Assembly: GCA_036346395.1 (NCBI GenBank)
Contig: CM070594.1
Coordinates: forward strand, 14,665,385-14,729,384
Length of the DNA: 64,000 nt
Reading direction: 5' to 3'
Source of the DNA: Hsuehochloa calcarea
Taxonomy: Eukaryota > Streptophyta > Magnoliopsida > Poales > Poaceae
In this document: in pieces, positions 46,987-60,251 of the stretch
Layout of the letters: each line of letters begins with the position of its first letter
How positions within the stretch are numbered: the stretch's first letter is position 1
Program-made: the position numbers and the translations under genes
Notes under the pieces: generated by a model
The model's input: only the letters and a program-made list of their open reading frames with translations
The model's database searches: none
What the model was told of the DNA's origin: nothing

Positions 46987-49559
46987 CGCCAGCAGGAGGG
47001 GTACGGGGCCCGGGGCCCGCGGAGATTAGATCAAACGGACGGTCTGGATTTGGCGATCGGACTTTTAGCGCTTTTGGGTAATATTTTTAAAATTTGTGGG
47101 TTTAAGGGAGGAGTGCCCGAGTGGGACATGAACGAGTGGATCAGTGGAGTGGGTCCGAATGGACGGTATTTATGGTTGAAAACGGATTGAATATGGACGC
47201 AATGGCTCAATTATATTTATTATTATATTATTTTTAGATGTGAATTCAAATATGAATATCTTGAATATAAATATGAATATAAATAATATCGAAAATAAAT
47301 ACAGAGCGAATACGAATCAAAATGAATACGGTCACGAATATTTCGCAGAACATAAAAACCCCTTAAATTATTCGCATTGCAATAACTGAAACAAAAAATT
47401 AGTTTATACGATCAAAATATCCATCAATTCAGTATATATGTACATATTTACATCCACTCCCTAACATGTTTTTAATGTAAAATAACTCAATATGATCTCC
47501 CTTATATGCTTTATTTACCACTTTTGCTTACTCGATATCTATTGCATACCTAATAAATATTGCATAATACATTATCAAATAATGCTCTATTAATATTTAT
47601 TTATATGCATAATGATTGTGTTTTGGGACTCCCAAGAAGAAGAATGATGAAAGGAGTCATGTTTGGGCAAAATTCAGAGAAATATTGGGTGTTAAAAATA
47701 CTATTCAGACACCTGACATAATTTTGGAACATTAAATGGACTCAAATGAAAATATTCACAAGTACAAAGTTGTGGATCTCATCAAGAGCTACAATTTAGC
47801 CTACTCATTTGCCTAATTTCGATCTCGAACGAAAAAGTTATGGTTTTCGGAAGACAATGCACATAAAGCCTCAAACAGTATCTTCGGATATCTAAACCGT
47901 ATTCGAAAGAAAGTGCACTATTGGATCCGTATTCGTTTTTGACAAAAATAACTCGTATTCGTTTCCGATCCGACATTATCCAATAAATATTCGAGTCGAT
48001 AGCATCAGTATTCGAAAATGATCCAGATCGATCATAAACTATCCGAACCGTTTTCACCCCTAGCGGCATGGATAGCACAGGCCCAGTCGAGCAAAGCCCG
48101 ATTAGGCCTGGCACGGTCGGCTCTGCTAGTTAATTAGGTCGTATCGTGCTGGCCTATGGGCTCGACCACCGGCCCCAGCACGGCACGCCGAGCACACGGG
48201 CCGAGCCGGTTAGCTGTCGGACCCATGACATACAAATTTGAAAAAATGTAAAAAAATTCAAGAAAATATACATAATTTAAAACAAAAAAATTATATATAC
48301 TTATAAAATAAACTATATAAAATTACAAAATAAAATCATATATATATTTTTGGTTTTGAAATTTTGTTTGTTGTGTTATTCTATTCAATTTAGTCCTTGT
48401 CTATATAACTTGTTAAAATTTACAAAACATCCGACACACTTTATGAGGTACCGCAACGACATGTACGGTAGGTTATAGCATGTTTCGACAGAGAGGATTG
48501 CGGGACGAGTTTGACAGAATGCTCGTTTGGATGCGTTTTCCGACGAGGAGGGCACCACCAACCAAGGGCAGATTTAAGTGAGGCCTGAAGGGTGCACAGG
48601 GCACCGAGTTCAATTTTATTTTACTTTATCAAAGTCCTTGTATATATAGGCATGCACTCCGCAATATAAACTCAATGACTCTATACATATGTGATGATAC
48701 GTATGAAGATACCTAGTTTTTCTCTCTAGATCTGCCACTACCACCAACTACACATCTATAGTATTTGGCCTGGAGTTTTTGGAATTGAAGTAGATAAAGA
48801 AGATGATGTACTTCATTTGGTGAGAATGAATGGGCAATGGAAGTCTTGAGTAGAGAAGGGAAGGAGACTTTGACTTTAGACTAGCCAAAGTCCCTTGTAG
48901 CCTGGAGCTACATTAACTCTCGTGTGGTGGATCTGTGCATTGGCACCTCAACCTAGGGTTCTTCACAATGGCATTGAATCGAACAAATCGAACCGTATCG
49001 ATCAACTCGGTTCGACTGGTATTCGGTACGGTATATGTGGATATCATGGGGATATGCTCCAGATCTTAGGATGATGTGATAATTGGCAATGGCGTTTACG
49101 GTTTGTCGTTTCACGTGTTTTCGATAAAGTTCGGTCTTTGTCGGGCGAATCGGTCCGGCGGCGGGGCCGATCGGCCCGATCCATGGCCTATCTGACCGGC
49201 CTTGGTGGCAGTCGGACCGACCAGTTACAGAAAGTGAGAATTGAGCTAGGCCAAAAATAGAGTGTGTAGGCAAGAGAGGGGATTCTATTACACTTGGTCT
49301 CATAATTTTTGGAGTCTCCAGTCAAAAGTTCTATTGGTTTGAAAATTCCAGTAGGTTTAGGTTTTCCAGAGAGGAAAAACGGCTAAGTCGGTGGCGGTCG
49401 ACCGGCCATAGGTGGCGGTCGAGGCCGGCCGAAATAATGATCGAGCCGACCACAGGGGCGGTCGACGATTTTCACTGATCATCGCCCCGTCGTGGCGGCG
49501 TTGTTCGATTGTTAGGTCAAAGTCATGAGTTTCAGGGCATATATGTTGCATGATGCATG
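46987..49559. other. Upstream region of the glycosyltransferase gene and repeats
   Basis: 46987-47200 is GC-rich leader/promoter sequence. 47200-48050 is AT-rich with repeated AATATGAATA-type words. 48060-48210 contains GGC-CGG-rich dispersed-repeat sequence. 48950-49500 contains repeated GGTCCGACCG/CGGTCGACC words shared with the LTR-like sequences further right. No gene is seen. Confidence 0.45.
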
Positions 49560-50745
49560 TTTTGACTAACATGGGTCAAGTTATGAAGAACTTGTTCCCA
49601 AATTCGGTTTACTTGTCTATTGTTGTGTAGGTTGCTTGGTGGTCAACGACGGTCAACAGTGAGGATGATCGGGACTAGACTTGGAAAGTTGAGGTCCAGA
49701 ACGATCTACGATGTCGGGTGAGGTCAATGTACTCAAGCGTGGTGCAAGATGGACAAGGGTGACCTATTAGCTAATCCGAGGCGCAAGATGACGCAAGGTG
49801 TAGCTAGTTAGGTCAAGAGGAGATAAAAACGGTGCTTTAAAATACGTGTGTATGTGTCCTGTTTGTTTTGGGCCTTAACGGGAGCCCAATAGGATCAAAC
49901 ATCTAGAAGGTCTAAGCCTCCACTATAAATAGGAGAGGGAGGTGGCTGCACCTCTTCTTCGCCTCTTTTGCAATTCTTATAAACCCTAATTTTCTTTGGG
50001 AGAGCTTTTGTGGAGGCTAGGGTTCTTAATGTCTAATGTGATTTTCGTGCTCTTGGATTGAGCATTGTCCTCCATTGATGGAGTGGCTGTAAGCCCTGAT
50101 CATATCAATCCAATCAAAGGAAAGTTTGATCAATGTTTTGTCTCATTACGTTATTTCTCTCTATTTGATGATTTTAGGTCTTTCTTTGATCCGTGAGTTT
50201 TTACTTGGTTTCTTCACGTGATCTAGCTTGCTGTGACGTGTGAGAATCTATCTAGGATCATCTTGATCATCAATCACCCACGAGCAAGAGATTTGACCTA
50301 GTTTTCGTTTTGACCCGGTTTTGAACCTCTCTTCAATTAAATCAAAAAGTATCGCTATTCTTCCAAGAATTATCACCGTCTTCAATTGGAATAGCTTCCT
50401 GATATCACAGAGAATGTGTGTTCCAAGTTTCATCAAGTTTGGATTAGTAGATCAAAAGTTTCATCTATTTTCGTCTTCGTCGTCGGGGTTGTTCTTCTGT
50501 TCTGGAGGAAATCGGTCAGACCGCCCAAGGCCGAGGTCGACGAATCGGTCGGACCAAGGCCGAGGTCGATTGCATTTGAATTATTTCAATCTTTGTTGTT
50601 TTTGTCGTATTGCTTAGGGGTTTTAAATTGATTCAATATTAGTCTTCCATTATGATATAATGGATCTTCATAGCTTTGGTGAAATATTATTGAATCAATT
50701 ATTTATGAATATGAGACTAACTCTAGTCGTATTTTCGGTCCAACA
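49560..50745 (+). mobile_element. LTR-like element A, plus orientation (ends ...CGGTCCAACA)
   Basis: Contains a promoter-like TATAAATAG at about 49923-49931 and ends TCGTATTTTCGGTCCAACA at 50745. Its reverse complement matches 63002-64000. The left end is unresolved. It is non-coding and probably an LTR of a large non-autonomous element. Confidence 0.55.
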
Positions 50746-51444
50746 ATATATATAAATGTTTTTTAGTTCGATTTTTGGTAAAAAAAGGTGTAAAACAAAA
50801 CCAAAATCGACCAAGCCTTCCTCAATGCCTCAACAAGCCTTGGCCCTCAGCCGCAGCCCGTCATAGCTAGGGGTGCAAGGCGATCTGTCCGCTAAGTCAT
50901 TGCTTTGCCCATAAAAGTAGCCCACTTAAACTCCCGCAAAAAACCTCAAATTAGAGCAGATTCTAGCGGTAGGCCGCAGACCCCACTTGACCACGCAATG
51001 GCGAATGCCTGAACCAACGAATCACCCGGTCACCCCCACACTCGCATAGTCGCATGTCTCTCTAAACCCTAGCCGCCTCCATCGTCTCCGTCGCGGTAGA
51101 CTCCTCATTGTCACCCCATCCTCCAGTGTTGTAAGGTCAAATTCTCTTCGCTTCACTTTGAGCACGACGAGTCTTCAAGATCCAACCCTCCCTTGAGAGT
51201 CCACGATCTGTTCTCTGATCTCCGCTTGCTTCTTTGTTGTAAGGTTTGTTCGATCCAATTGAGACCCCTTCAGATGCATCCGCGTCTCGTCTTCTTTAGG
51301 AATTATCTTTCTCATCAATTCTTCTTCATCTTGGTTTATTTGTTCGATTTCTTGCAGCTTGTTGGTTGTTGGGTTGGAAATATGCCCTAGAGGTAATCAT
51401 AAAGACAATTATATTTCGTTATGTTCATAATATTGGATAATATG
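50619..51444 (+). repeat. Direct duplication, left copy
   Basis: Matches 56618-57497 in order and orientation: end of element A, a spacer with GCCTTGGCCCTCAGCCGCAG, and the first about 80 bp of a BARE/Angela-like LTR. It differs by scattered substitutions and small indels. Confidence 0.88.
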
Positions 51445-51982
51445 TGTAGGACCGGAAAGGCGACTAAAGGGGGGGTGAATAGACGCTTTCAAGACTTTCT
51501 CGCCTAAATCAAATTCAACACGAACTTTACTCCTTTAGCTATGAAAGCTAAGAAGATCGATAAGCACACAATGGAAGCCTTGTCTTTGAATTCGACAAAC
51601 CCGACAACCACACGACACAAATGTGGAGACTTAAACTCAAAGGGTTGATCGTACCTGAGTGATCGGCCAAGCTACCAAGGCGATCGGCCAAGCAACTAAT
51701 CAATGGTCGGACCGGTGGGCCGGTTCGACCCGTAGCAATGATCTGAATATACACCATGTTGAAACACTTAGTCGGACCGGTTCACCCGATCTTGAAAAAT
51801 CCACCCAAATCCAAAACGAAATTTGATCCAACTTTTGATTCAACCAATGAAACTTGACCAAATTTCGAGCACACCTCCCTAATGATATTAGAGACCTATT
51901 TCTAGCGACGATCCTTGGATCCACTTCTCGAAATCGATCTCTAGTTTAACAAAGAAGTGCACAAACCCTAGAATTATAAAAA

Positions 51983-52075
51983 TCTTTGATTCAAGACTTG
52001 CTTGTGGGGATTGATGGTCTAGATGATTCTAGGAGTATTCCCACACATCAAAGCAAGACAAAATGGGTCAAGAGA
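51983..52075 (+). repeat. 93-bp direct repeat, first copy
   Basis: Identical by eye to 52677-52769. The second copy ends exactly where the gypsy LTR begins (52770). Confidence 0.9.
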
Positions 52076-52676
52076 CCAAGCATAAACCCTTGAATCAAGG
52101 AAGCACAAAATTCATTCAATTGAGAGAAGAACACAAAAGGGGAGACAAATGATCTCACAAGCAAGCATCACAAGATTGATTGATCTCACAAGATGCTTAC
52201 AAAGCCAGTCCAACAAGGAGGACAAGAGCTCACCCAAGGAGCATACAATCTCTCCCTCTCTTCCTATCCAAACCCTAACCCTAGAAAAGGCAAGGGGGAA
52301 AACAAATGAAAAGCTTCAAGAGGGTTTTGCATCTCCCCCCTTCTATTTATAGGAGAGGACCAGGGTTCCACTTTTTGGGACCCACACACACATGGGACCC
52401 ACACACTAATCTGTTGAAGCAATGCTTTGCTTGCCACGTGTAGTTGATCAGCGGTTCTCATCGACGCCAAGCCTCTCTTGTCCGAATCCCATCGGAACCT
52501 CCCAGAGACTTGCACCGATATCCGCACCGCCTGATCCAACCAGCTGCACCGAACCACCTGTTCGATCCATCTTGCCCATTCTGCACCATGCTTGAGTCAC
52601 ACGACCTCACCCGGCATCCATGATCGTTCTGGACCTCGGCTCTCCAAGCGTAGTCCCGATCCACTCACCGTTGACG

Positions 52677-52769
52677 TCTTTGATTCAAGACTTGCTTGTG
52701 GGGATTGATGGTCTAGATGATTCTAGGAGTATTCCCACACATCAAAGCAAGACAAAATGGGTCAAGAGA
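52677..52769 (+). repeat. 93-bp direct repeat, second copy
   Basis: Second copy of 51983-52075, abutting TGTAACATCCC at 52770. Confidence 0.9.
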
Positions 52770-54853
52770 TGTAACATCCCAAATTTCAGAGCTTTAAAAA
52801 TCTTTTAAATAGTAGTAGTGGGAAAATTCACCATTTGGATTTATTGGAATATTAATTTAAAAAGCTTAATATGGACTTTAAGGACAAATTGATTTAATGT
52901 GCTTAATCCCAACACCAACAATTGCCAAAATTATTTTATTTAGATTCTATATGCTTGGATATATTTTATAGAATTTTCATTTTTTCTCTCATTTGCTATT
53001 TTCTATTTACTATTTGTATTTTAGTGGTTTATTTAAAAAAAACCAAAGAGGGAAAGATTGAACGATCTTGTCCCACCAACACTATTCCCATTTCCCATTG
53101 ACCCACCCTTTGCGCCTTGGATCATCGCCGCGTGGCCCTTCCTCGCAAATCCATTCGCTTCGCGTGCTCCATCTCGCTTCGCTCTCGTGCAGGATCTCCA
53201 TCGCCGGATTCTTGCCGCCACGCGCGCCGCGCCTCGCTTTGTCTCATTGCCAGTGGGACCCGCCGATCTGCGTCGTCGTCGTCGTCTCCACGGACTCTCC
53301 GCGCCCGACTCAGCCCCTCTGCAGCTGCCGCCGTTTTCTTCGTGGATTCGCCCAGACCTCGCCTATTTAAGGCGGGCCTCGTACTCAAAGCTTCGCCCGA
53401 CCACCTCCACTTTAAAAACCCTAAGGCGCCCCTGCCCGTCTTCGTTTGGCGCATTGCGAAGGTTCGCCGCCGCCAGAACCTCTTCGCCGCCGGATTAGTC
53501 GCCTCCGACCTTCGTTGTCCGTCGCCGCCATCGCCTCGTGATCGCAACAACCGGAGCTACTCGGTCTTGCCGCCGTCGCCTTCGCCTCGAGGGCGCCTCA
53601 CGCCTTCTGTCGGACCGTCCGACAACGGAGCTCGCCGCCCGCCACCTTCTTCGCCGCCGCGCCGGTGGCCGTTCTGCTGAGCTCGCCGTCACCTCGGTAA
53701 CCGCGCCCCTTGGTAACCGTTTTTGGGCTTATTGCCGGTGATCGCCGCCGAACGGCCGAGCCCTCGGTCCCAGCCGCCGCTTTGGCCGTGTCGTCGGCAG
53801 CCACGCCGATGCCCGTCGCCTCTGGCGCTTGCGTGTCACTCGCGTGGCGACCACATGGCGTCCGCGTGGCCCGATCCACCGGCTCCCGATCCTCGGCTCG
53901 GTGGATTTGGTCCACGTGGTCGAGCCAGCGACTTGATGGGGCCACTTGTCGATTTTCTTTTGAATTTATTTCTTTTAGGAAATTCTCGGTGACGCAAGCA
54001 TTGCGCAATAATCCGAATTTCCTTTATAAAATAATTCGGAAAATTCAAGAAAATCCAAATTAGGGTTTATTTGATTTTCAAATCTTCCAAAGCTCATATC
54101 TTTTGCATCAGAACTCGATTGAGCCCATTCAAATTTGTAAATTCATATAAAATTCAGATCTATTTAATGGTGAATTTTATTTGATTTTTGGAGTTTGTTT
54201 TGCCTCTGTTATTTATTTGTTTTATTTCTTTTGTCTCGTTTTGCGAGTAGGCGTCGATACTTGGGAATTTTGCGAAGAAGGAGCACCTCAAGACCAAGAC
54301 CAATATCTAGATCTATTCCAAGGCAAGTTATACCTTTGATCATTTTGAACCCGTTTTCAAAATACTTTGTTTCAATGTATTGCATTCTATTTCAAGTATT
54401 TATTTAAATGCTTTGGGGTGGTAATTAATCCAAATTGTTATGCCACCTTGTCTATTGTATGCCATGATTTTTGTCACCCTAGGTTGATTAATTATTAGTT
54501 GGTATATGTAGCACCAACGGGGTTGGTTAGATGAAGACTTGCCATGCCACGAGTCATCATTTCATGAGTTGCATTATAAATTTGACTAAGTGATTATGGA
54601 ACTTGTGTGAAAATGTCTGCATCATGAGATGGCATGTGTTGCTTAATCAAGAAGAAATGATTTAGGCGAGTTGAGTGGTGGATTACAAGTGAATGGTGGA
54701 TCCAATAAACTTTGTGATTTGATGAAGGTCAATTAAGGACTTAACTGCATCATGAGTTGATGCATGTGAAGACCACATGCCTAGTATGGTGGGCATCACT
54801 TAGTAAGTTATGGAGTCTTGACATTGACAACTCCGGTTGTAGAAATCATCATG
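52770..54853 (+). mobile_element. Ty3/gypsy (Tekay/Del-like) LTR fragment, plus orientation
   Basis: Starts TGTAACATCCCAAATTTCAG and shares its first roughly 200 bp closely with the starts at 61785 and 62726. A GC-rich low-complexity block (53058-53890) and a later AT-rich block (54190-54850) mirror the minus-strand copy at 42002-45309. No PBS or internal region follows. The right end is approximate. Confidence 0.6.
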
Positions 54854-56617
54854 TGTTGATGATTGTCAAAGTTAAAGACCGGACTTGAAGTGTTGATGTC
54901 GTCATCAAGCTTCAAGAAGATGAAGGCAAAAAGTATGACTAGCTAGGTTAAGGATGTGTTCCTAGTCTTTGTTGTGATCTTGGTGTTTGGTTGGGTAGAC
55001 CGTATTGCCTCTGTATAGGTTTAAACGTATCTATTAAGAGGGTCTTAACTAGTAGTTTGAGTTAGTCATGTGTTGATAGCTCATTATGTTTGCTCTAGCT
55101 CATCTAGGCATGATGCTATTTATTTGCGAATGTGTTTTGCAAATAATCGAGGCTCATGCATAACCCTTGTAGCAATCGACTTAAGTTTGCAAATGTCTAT
55201 TTGTTTTGCAAATGGTGTAAGTCCATGTACCTTATTCCTTATGATGAGTATTCTAAGGGTTAGCAAATGCGCAAAATAACCACGAAGAATATCATCTTTG
55301 AAACCATCATCGAAAATTGCATTCAAATGGTATGAATGTGTTTTGCCATTTGAAGTTGCTAAACAAATGGAGTTGGCTCTGTTTGCTTTTGAAGAAGAGT
55401 TCTCTGAAGGTTGAGCGTTAGGGTCTTGATCGGCCGGTTGCAAATCGATCCGAGCGGTGTGCTACGCGTTTATTTCACTTAATCCGATTTCTTTGTTTAT
55501 TGTCGTTCTTGCATGGCTTAATAAATCGGAACTTCGACCATAAGTTCCCAGATCAGCGGATCGTTTTTCAAAGTACTCGTTATTCTTATATTCGTTGTTA
55601 GCCGATGTGATCTTTCATCGATGTTGACCGCCAAAGCACTAGCGTGATCGGACTAGTTTCGAATACGGAGGGTCCGATTTGCATATTTGGGTCCCGGCGG
55701 AGGTGGTATCGAGCCATCCAATCGCTATTTTGACCTAGCTAGATTGGACGCTTAGTGAGTCCAAAACATTGGTTAAAGCAAATATTAACTTACAAGATTT
55801 TGATGGAATCTTCTCCCCAACGGCTAGTTTTTGTGTGTGGGCTATATATAGCCACCTTGGCCGGTTGGGAGAAGTTCTTTGGTGCTATTGTTAAGTGATA
55901 TACTCATTCTTTGAGCTAAGAGCAAGCCTCTCCTCTCTTATGTGCATGTGTTGCACTTGGTGAGCTTGGAGAGTAAACCATAAGTGCATGTGTTGCCTTA
56001 GGTAGTGGATTGTGTATCCACTTGAGCCTAGACACGTGATTAGTTCAAGTGAGAGTTGAGATTTGTTACTCTTGGTGTTTGCCGACACCTAGGCGGCGTG
56101 GAGCGTCGTCTTGTGGTGATCTTCTCAAGAAGCTTGTGAGAAGACCGGCGTGTTTGTGAGTGGTTTGGTGCTCGCCATCTCGGAGTGGAGGAAGAGCAAC
56201 CATAGTTGAGCGAGTGTTGGTTCGGTTTGGAACCGGTCCAAGTGTTGGACTTACCTCGGAGGTGTGTGCTCATTTGAGGAGCCGGTCCAACGTGGTTGGG
56301 CTTACCTCAACGTGGATTAGGGGAGACCGGCAAGTCTCCGAACACCACGGTAAAACATAATCGTGTCATCTTGTGTTTACTTGTGCTTTACTTTGAGCAA
56401 TTTACATTCTTGCTTTAATTACTTATATATCTTGTATGATTGCTCATATTGTATTGTGTTCATATTGTCGGTGCACTTAGTTGAGCCTAGTTGATTTAGG
56501 TTTTAATTGAGCAAAACCAATTCGCTATTAGCTTCCGCATTTATATATTGGTTTAGCGCGATAGAATTTTTAAAACCGTCTATTCACCCCCCTCTAGTCG
56601 GCCACCTCGATCTTACA
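54854..56617 (+). mobile_element. LTR-like element C (Copia-type end ...CTCGATCTTACA)
   Basis: Starts near TGTTGATGATTGTCAAAG and ends CTATTCACCCCCCTCTAG, then TCGGCCACCTCGATCTTACA at 56617. TATATATAG lies at about 55838-55846. The end closely resembles Copia-type LTR ends that are normally followed by a TGGTATCAGAGC primer site; here no primer site follows. Non-coding. Confidence 0.55.
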
Positions 56618-57497
56618 GGTTTTAAATTGGATTCAATATTAGTCTTCCGTTGTACTGATATACTGATCTTCATAGCTTCCATAGCTACTGGAGTGAAATA
56701 TTATTGAATCAATTATTTATGAAAAGTGAGCGTACTCCTATTCACCCCCCCTCTAGTCGCCTTTTCGGTCCAACAGTATATATAAATGTTTTTTTTGGAG
56801 TTCGATTTTTTGGTAAAAAAACCCAGCTGAAAACCGATAAAACCAAAATCGACCCAGCCTTCCTCAATGCCTCAACAAGCCTTGGCCCTCAGCCGCAGCC
56901 CGTCATAGCTAGGGGTGCAAGGGGCGGACCTGTCCGCTAAGTCGCTGGCCTGCCCCGCAAAAGTAGCCCACTTAAACTCCCGTAAAAAACCTCAAATTAG
57001 AGCAGATTCTAGCAGGCCGGCCCGCATACCCCGCCAGCCCTGCGATAGCGGAATGCCTGAACCAACGAATCACCCGGTCACCCCCCACACTCGCATAGTC
57101 GCATGTCTCTCTAAACCCTAGCCGCCTCCATCGTCTCCCGTCGCGGCCGACTCCTCCGCCGTCACCCCCATCCTCCAGTGTTGTAAGGTCAAATTCTCTT
57201 CGCTTCACTTTGAGCACGACGAGTCTTCAAGATCCAACCCTCCCTTGAGAGTCCACGATCTGTTGTCTGATCTCCGCTTGCTTCTTTGTTGTAAGCTTTG
57301 TTCGATCCAATTGAGACCCCTTCAGATGCATCCGCGTCTCGTCTTCTTTAGGAATTTTCTTTCTCATCAATTCTTCTTCATCTTGGTTTATTTGTTCGAT
57401 TTCTTGCAGCTTGTTGGTTGTTGGGTTGGAAATATGCCATAGAGGTAATTATAAAGACCATTATATTTCGTTATGTTCATAATATTGGATAATATGT
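56618..57497 (+). repeat. Direct duplication, right copy
   Basis: Matches 50619-51444. It begins inside element A (end CCAACA at 56775) and runs into the BARE/Angela-like LTR, which here continues past the duplication. Confidence 0.88.
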
Positions 57498-58998
57498 TAT
57501 CATGTTTCTTGAATGAATCATCAATTATATAGATTAATGAGTATGTGACTTGTTGGTGAAACTCTTTAACTTATATGATGTCGTTCTAAATGTATCCCTG
57601 GTCGGATGTCACTGGTCGGAACACCAGTGACTCTACGACTAACACATGTATTGATTGATGACCATGTTTCACCGGTTATGGATATAGGGATATCGAATCA
57701 ATAATGTGAGCATATGTTAGAGAACATAGGGTTGGATAGACCCACCTTGAGACACTATTGAGATTGTTATGATTCTATGTGTCATTAGTTGGTCTCAAGT
57801 AATGATGATGTATAAATATTTAGACCTGAGATCAGCATAGTTTCCTACATGTGTAATAACACTCTTAGGGGTTGCGAAACGCTACTCATAACTGGGTAGT
57901 TATAAAGGTAGCTTTCGAGTGTGTCATGAAACATGCAGAGGGATGTGACTAGTTGGATATGGGATTGGCCCCTCCTAACATAACAGGAGAGATGTTTCTG
58001 GGCCCCTCGTTGTGGTCGGATAAATAAAGTGCATGGCCATGCCACTAGTGGTTGAGAAAGTATTGAACAGTCCATGGATGACACAACATCTCACCTGGAG
58101 TTCAACCAGATATCGTGAGGCAAAGGGAGAATACACGAGAAGGTCTTTCAGTTCGATCAGATACGGATTAGTCGTATGTAGATATGAGCTAGTCGTAGGC
58201 TGGTCGAATATGGTCACTAAGTGGTTAAAACTTGGTCATAAGGAGTTACGAATTGGTCGAGGCCAAATATGAACTGATCGTATAGAGATACGAGCTGGTC
58301 GTTCGTGATATGGAACTGGTCGTAGATGATATTGCATTAAGGTTCGTCCGATATATTCTATGTGTGTTCGGGAATCGTTATGTGCTGCTAGGTACCGCTG
58401 ACGATTCGTGGTCGAAAAAGAGTTTTCGAGTCACGACTGATTACACATGAACCTATAGGGTCACACACTTAAAGTGCTAGGATTTGTTTCGGATGGTGAT
58501 CCGAATTCATATAGGCCACGAGTTCCTAATGAGCATCAATTTCGAGGCCCATCATGGATGCCTATATATAGATATTGAAGATGATCTTTTCGAAGAACTC
58601 CCGAAACCCTAACAGCCACACCTTCCTCAACAACAACGCCGGTGCTTGCATTCCAGCGCGTAGTGTCCCTACCCCGTACGTGTGGATACCTTAGAGGTGT
58701 TGTTGCGAAGCATCAGCACTAGGACAATCCACAACTCGTGACGATCACAGGAGCGGGAGGAGAGGACGCGCGGCGAGTACGACTACTCACAGGAGAAGAC
58801 GCGCGGCGAGTACGACCACTCGGAGGAGAAGACGCGTTGCGAGTACGACTACGACTACATCAACTCGCTACAATGACTTTACTTGCGCTACGAGTCGGCG
58901 TGTCTAGTGGTAATCTCGTGATCTATTACTAGCGGAGGTTCCTTGGTTGTGCAGTAGAATTTTATTTTGTGCTATCGTAGCCTTCCCGCGATCCTACA
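57419..58998 (+). mobile_element. BARE/Angela-like Copia LTR (about 1.58 kb)
   Basis: Begins TGTTGGGTTGGAAATATGCC, a slight variant of the canonical BARE-1/Angela/WIS start, and ends CGCGATCCTACA at 58998. The following ATTGGCACGAAGC is a decayed primer binding site. Its first about 80 bp recur at 51363-51444. 58140-58330 has repeated CTGGTCG words. No gag-pol of this family follows. Confidence 0.72.
58757..58850 (+). repeat. Short tandem repeat, about three units of 30-33 bp
   Basis: GGAGA(A/G)GACGCG(C/T)(G/T)GCGAG then TACGAC repeats three times within the Copia LTR. Confidence 0.85.
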
Positions 58999-60251
58999 AT
59001 TGGCACGAAGCAATAATGGCAGGGAAGGCCAACATCCCGATGAACAAATCCGCGCTCATCGCCATCATTGCTGATGAGGTGATCTTGTCCTCTTTTTTAC
59101 CCTAATTTTTACCATTTTGCTTAGCTCTGGGATACCGAAAATGAATCAACTTAATAGCAAAGATTGGGAGCCTAACCTTGTGATTTGGAGATGTACAAAT
59201 AGTTTAATTACTAAGGCAAGTCAAATTATTTGTGTTGTATCGGAGCTATTCACTACCATCTTTTCCCTCCTCTTGGGTTCAACTACGAGGGGCAGAGAAT
59301 ATGGATCCTCATGTTTGAAGTTTGAGACTCATGCTGAAATGCAACTACACTTCAGTTTTACAATGTCACATGCAGACTGCCATTTTTATGTAAATTGTAA
59401 TGGTGGTAAGGTAAATGAGCCATTCAGATACATCACAACTTAAAAGAGAACATATGCTGGGATTCTTCCAAACACCTAATTGAAATTTTTTCGTGTATAG
59501 TTTGACAGTAGTTCAAACTTGTACTCACGAATAGAAACAGTTTTGGTAAATTAAAGCAGACTTCAAAGTATGTAATATTACTAGTCTATGATGCGAACAA
59601 TGCCTTACTAATCTGTATGTATGATCAGACATGCAACTGACAAGTGATTCTGTATTGTCTTGTTAATATGCTTATCGTTGTTCTTTTCTTATATGTAGGT
59701 ACCTTGTCCCTGCTGACCTCACGGTTGCTCTTAGATTTTAAAAGTGTTAAAAAGCAACTGACTTACCATCTGCAAGCTATCTATGGAGGCTCAAGAGGGA
59801 GCTGGCTAAGAAGGACATGACCGATGTCATGTGCCGCCACAAGCTGCACAAGGAGGACATGTTCATGAATAAGTGGGAGCTTCTTCGAGCAGTTTGTCGG
59901 TGGCAAAACGGAAAGCCCCTATGATAAAGCGGCAAAAGCCCCTAGCGGTTAAGTTCACCGGTAGTGACAATGGTGAGGTATCTAGGGATAAGGCTCATGA
60001 TGTCTCCAAGGCTATTGTTCCCATATGCTTCATGGGCGAGGTCTCCATCTATATTGTCTCCGGCTCTTGAGGAAACAAGAAGTGGTCTTGGGCATGGTAA
60101 GTTTTCCAATCTACTACTACTAGTTTTGTCATATAAGTTTAGAAAAAAAAATGTAAGAAATTATAATTGATCAGAAGTTTATACATTCATATTGTCCCAT
60201 TAGCATTATACTTGATCTTGTTGTAATACATGTTTCCATGCTAATGATTTA
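58999..60251 (+). other. Element-derived sequence upstream of the hAT transposase
   Basis: A short frame begins MAGKANIPMNKSALIAIIAD just after the LTR (59016). Around 59780-59880 a plus-strand frame encodes WRLKRELAKKDMTDVMCRHK with frameshifts. I do not recognise either. The end (60062-60096) may be the first exon of the transposase, followed by an intron with an acceptor at about 60251. Confidence 0.4.

Larger units (their letters stand above)
51445..52769 (-). mobile_element. LTR-like element B, minus orientation (begins TGTAGGACCGG...)
   Basis: Begins TGTAGGACCGGAAAGGCGAC and then a G-rich AGGGGGGGTGAATAG block, the reverse complement of the end of elements such as A. A TATAAATAG-type box appears on the minus strand near 52345-52353. 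It is cut at 52769 by a gypsy LTR. Confidence 0.6.

Noticed and set aside
53058..54063. Frames of up to 187 codons on both strands
   Set aside because: Same gypsy LTR GC-rich block; multiple phases are open and none shows a conserved motif.
51445..56617. A single 5.2-kb TIR transposon from 51445 to 56617, suggested by its inverted TGTA(G/A)GA termini
   Set aside because: The left part (B) resembles the reverse complement of element A, while the right part (C) is a different LTR type with its own promoter. No transposase or clear target duplication supports one element; two abutting, oppositely oriented LTR-like sequences fit better.
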